This document shows, piece by piece, positions 35,333 through 37,124 of a DNA stretch of 37,124 bases. Origin of the DNA: Arcobacter sp. Its GTDB lineage: Bacteria; Acidobacteriota; Terriglobia; Bryobacterales; Bryobacteraceae. The notes under the pieces were generated by a model that worked only from the letters and a program-made list of their open reading frames with translations, had not been told where the DNA came from and ran no database searches. The translations under genes were made by a program, and so were the position numbers. The first letter of the stretch is position 1. Every line of letters starts with the position of its first letter. The DNA is taken from NCBI GenBank assembly GCA_020723085.1, contig DYJN01000038.1, positions 1 through 37,124 on the forward strand, in the 5' to 3' direction.

Positions 35333-36582
35333 CAGGCGCGTTCCACCACCTGAGGCGAGCCGGAGGGGCGCCGCCGCTGGATGCCGAGAGCGGCGAGCCA
35401 GCTCCGGGATCCCTCCCAGCGGTCCAGTTGCTGCTTCCCATCTTCACCGGCTAAGTGAAGGGCTTTCAGGGTGCGCGCCGCCAGTTTCGACATGGCAAGC
35501 GCATAAGCGCTGCGCGGATCGACGAGCCTGTTGCCGAGCAACGCCTGCTGCAACTGGCCAAAGCAGTTCGGCAAGGAGGCTGCCATAGGCAGCCCCGACA
35601 GGCGTTCGGCTTCGTCGGACGGGACGCCGAAACTGGAGCCGTTGCGGTTGAGAAGCAGCCTGACGGAACCCAGAAAGCCCTCCTCCTCCATGAGGGACTT
35701 GATGCCGTGAGTCTGAGTGAGCGAGAGATAGTCGTTGGCGCAGACGCAGAAGACGACGGACGAGTCCTTGATGGTCTGGACGGAAAAGCGCTCCCAGTTG
35801 CCGGAATGATCGAAGATGACGAGCCGGTAGGCGGCGCGGAGGGCGGTGAGGAAGTTTTCGAACAGATGGGAATCGATCCGCGAAGAGCGGCAGCGCCTCT
35901 GTGTGGCAAGGATGTCGACGTTGCCGCGGGAGGGCAGATATCCGTGGTCCGGCATGCGCCCCGTGTGATCGACGACAGAAATAGCGTCAAAGAGGTTCAT
36001 GCCCGACTGGACGGCGCCGAACAGGCTCTGCACGCCGCAATTCAGGTCAAGGTCGACCAGCGCCACCCTGGCATTGAGCTGCTCCGCGCTGGCATGGGCG
36101 AAGTGCCATGCAGCGGTGGAGGCGCCGCCGCCAGGCTTGCCTGGCACAAAGCTCACCACGGGACAGAGATCGCTCTGCGGCGGGAGCGGAAAAGCCTGGT
36201 TGGACCGCAGTTCGGCGACGGCGCGCTCAATGATCTCCCCCTTGGCCGGCAGATGAATGATCCGGCTGCCGAACCCTAAACGGTGGAGTTCGAGGTAAGC
36301 CTGGTTTTCCATCTTCCGGCTGTAGACAAGCAGGGGCAGCATCGGATCTGCCGCCACAACCGGCTCGAGCACCTCGGCGATGTCCCGGAAGTCGCGTAGC
36401 TCGACAAAAACCAGATCAGGTTTTCCGGAAGAGAGCGACTGAAGGAACTCTTTCCGTTTGCTGGGATCACCGGCGTCGATGGTCAGGATCTCGTGAAAGG
36501 GAAAACATTGAACCACCAGTTCACGCAGCTCGCTGGCAGCCGCCATGTCTCTGGCGAGCAGAACAACGCGGTCGGCAAACAT
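35332..36582 (-). CDS. TadZ/CpaE-like MinD-family ATPase with altered Walker A
   Basis: This is a 416-residue protein. Residues 1-130 look like a receiver-type domain without an obvious phospho-acceptor context (MFADRVVLLARDMAAASELRE, KPDLVFVELRDF). From about 140 there is a MinD/ParA-type ATPase: FVPGKPGGGASTAAWHFA in the deviant Walker A position, then VALVDLDLNCG (A' motif) and YRLVIFDHSGNW (Walker B). The Walker A keeps the first Lys (KPGG) but has Ala where the ATP-binding Lys usually sits (GGGAST), as in some TadZ/CpaE proteins that localise Flp/Tad pilus machinery. No tad or cpa genes are nearby. ATG 36580-36582 with GGAGGTG eight bases upstream fixes the start; a longer frame to 36639 has none. 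Confidence 0.82.
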   Translation of the reverse strand: MFADRVVLLARDMAAASELRELVVQCFPFHEILTIDAGDPSKRKEFLQSLSSGKPDLVFVELRDFRDIAEVLEPVVAADPMLPLLVYSRKMENQAYLELHRLGFGSRIIHLPAKGEIIERAVAELRSNQAFPLPPQSDLCPVVSFVPGKPGGGASTAAWHFAHASAEQLNARVALVDLDLNCGVQSLFGAVQSGMNLFDAISVVDHTGRMPDHGYLPSRGNVDILATQRRCRSSRIDSHLFENFLTALRAAYRLVIFDHSGNWERFSVQTIKDSSVVFCVCANDYLSLTQTHGIKSLMEEEGFLGSVRLLLNRNGSSFGVPSDEAERLSGLPMAASLPNCFGQLQQALLGNRLVDPRSAYALAMSKLAARTLKALHLAGEDGKQQLDRWEGSRSWLAALGIQRRRPSGSPQVVERA

Positions 36583-36749
36583 GATCGACGCACCTCCGGG
36601 CGATTCCAGACGCAGCCCGCGTCTGCGCATCTGCTCCAATCATGTGGAAGGAAAGGAACGGATTGTATCAGGCGAAGACCTGAAGTACCTGACCAATACG
36701 GCGGTTTATTCCCTCGGGTGTTCTTCTTGATCCGGATCGTTGGTTTGAG

Positions 36750-36768
36750 GACGCCGGGCCCCGGCGTC
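36750..36768. repeat. Hairpin GACGCCGG-gcc-CCGGCGTC
   Basis: A perfect eight-base-pair stem with a three-base loop lies 15 bases beyond the stop codon of the 29-residue peptide gene. It is a candidate terminator or transcript end structure for the stress-protein/peptide pair. There is no T-run. Confidence 0.45.
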
Positions 36769-36783
36769 ACAGGAGGGACTCAT

Positions 36784-36873
36784 TCAGGTGGGAACGCCGA
36801 AGCGAGGGAGAACCCACTTCGTCAGCGCGATGTAAGCGCCGGCGGCGAGGATGGCGAGGACCCAATCAGGCAT
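36784..36873 (-). CDS. 29-residue single-helix membrane peptide
   Basis: This short gene encodes 29 residues. It has a hydrophobic N-terminal helix (MPDWVLAILAAGAYIALTKW) and a conserved-looking end (VLPRFGVPT). Charge placement (acidic N-terminus, Lys/Arg after the helix) predicts one membrane helix with the C-terminus in the cytoplasm. It starts five bases after the stop of the universal stress protein gene, so translation is probably coupled; a separate ribosome site is weak. A hairpin follows at 36750-36768. The even hydrophobic pattern and tight spacing argue that it is real. Function is unknown; it may help anchor or regulate its neighbour. Confidence 0.65.
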   Translation of the reverse strand: MPDWVLAILAAGAYIALTKWVLPRFGVPT

Positions 36874-36878
36874 GAGGT

Positions 36879-37124
36879 TCACTGGGGACAGATGGTCTTG
36901 TCGGGCGGGATCGCGAGCACGGGCACCTTCGCCTGTTCAATGGTGCGCGTAGTGACCGATCCGAGCCAAACCTGGCGCCAGCCGGTCCGTCCATGCGTGC
37001 CCATGACGACCCACGCGTTGGAGCGGTGAGCGGCGGCGATGATGGCTTCCACGGGGGGAGCATCGGAAACCTCGAAATGCACTTCCACATTCTCGGGCAA
37101 GTACGGCTGAGCCCATTGCCTTAG
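36879..37124 (-). CDS. Universal stress protein (UspA family), C-terminal part
   Basis: The frame is open to the window edge, so the start is missing; about 81 residues are present. The UspA fold end is clear: VEVHFEVSDAPPVEAIIAAA, then the ATP-binding motif G-x2-G-x9-G-S in VVMGTHGRTGWRQVWLGS, and a final strand VPVLAIPP. The complete motif suggests an ATP-binding type of Usp. It is followed five bases later by the 29-residue membrane peptide. Cytoplasmic. Confidence 0.9.
   Translation of the reverse strand, partial: LRQWAQPYLPENVEVHFEVSDAPPVEAIIAAAHRSNAWVVMGTHGRTGWRQVWLGSVTTRTIEQAKVPVLAIPPDKTICPQ

Overview
The window looks like chromosomal DNA from a high-GC Gram-negative bacterium, most probably an Acidobacteriota member of the Solibacter/Bryobacter type. 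That placement is an inference. It rests on many large secreted proteins, a tryptophan-rich FecR-domain protein, free-living ATP/ADP-carrier-like proteins beside a Ser/Thr kinase, exported glycoside-active enzymes, and an Omp85-type barrel. No rRNA, tRNA, CRISPR array, complete IS element or phage module was seen. The one clear RNA gene is RNase P RNA (rnpB, minus strand, about 23882-24293).

Layout. 1-275: the end of a HAD phosphatase. 276-1570: a long stretch with no gene I can support. 1571-7791 (minus): an exported fusion of two deacetylase-like domains with an esterase, and a FecR-domain protein with an aromatic-rich centre and a long Arg/Ser/Gly-rich tail. 8192-12446: a small Tat-type protein (minus), then a plus-strand operon of an NtrC-type regulator, its histidine kinase and a lipoprotein. 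12449-16795 (minus): exported GH2 beta-galactosidase followed by a lipoprotein aldose 1-epimerase. 16916-20564 (plus): an M14 peptidase and a lytic transglycosylase. 20515-23218: a zinc alcohol dehydrogenase (minus), L-rhamnose mutarotase and threonine synthase (plus). 23301-24293 (minus): rnpB followed by a rhomboid gene that has lost its 3' half.

24430-32451 is the most interesting part. A membrane-anchored Ser/Thr kinase and a nucleotide-carrier-like protein with a helical-repeat tail lie on plus. They run into a minus-strand operon of an Omp85 barrel, an exported protein with a hidden kinase-type catalytic core (K139, H268-x-D270, N275, D295-F-G), and a second nucleotide-carrier-like protein. 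One reading is an envelope phosphorylation module in which the carriers supply nucleotide to a kinase outside the cytoplasm. This is a hypothesis only.

32807-37124: FabH (minus), a SprT/YgjP-like metallopeptidase (plus), a small membrane protein, a TadZ/CpaE-like ATPase with an altered Walker A, a 29-residue membrane peptide and the end of a universal stress protein (all minus). The plus strand is C-rich up to about 17 kb and G-rich after it, regardless of gene direction. This is the sign change expected at a replication origin or a rearrangement joint, yet no dnaA gene or DnaA-box cluster was seen.
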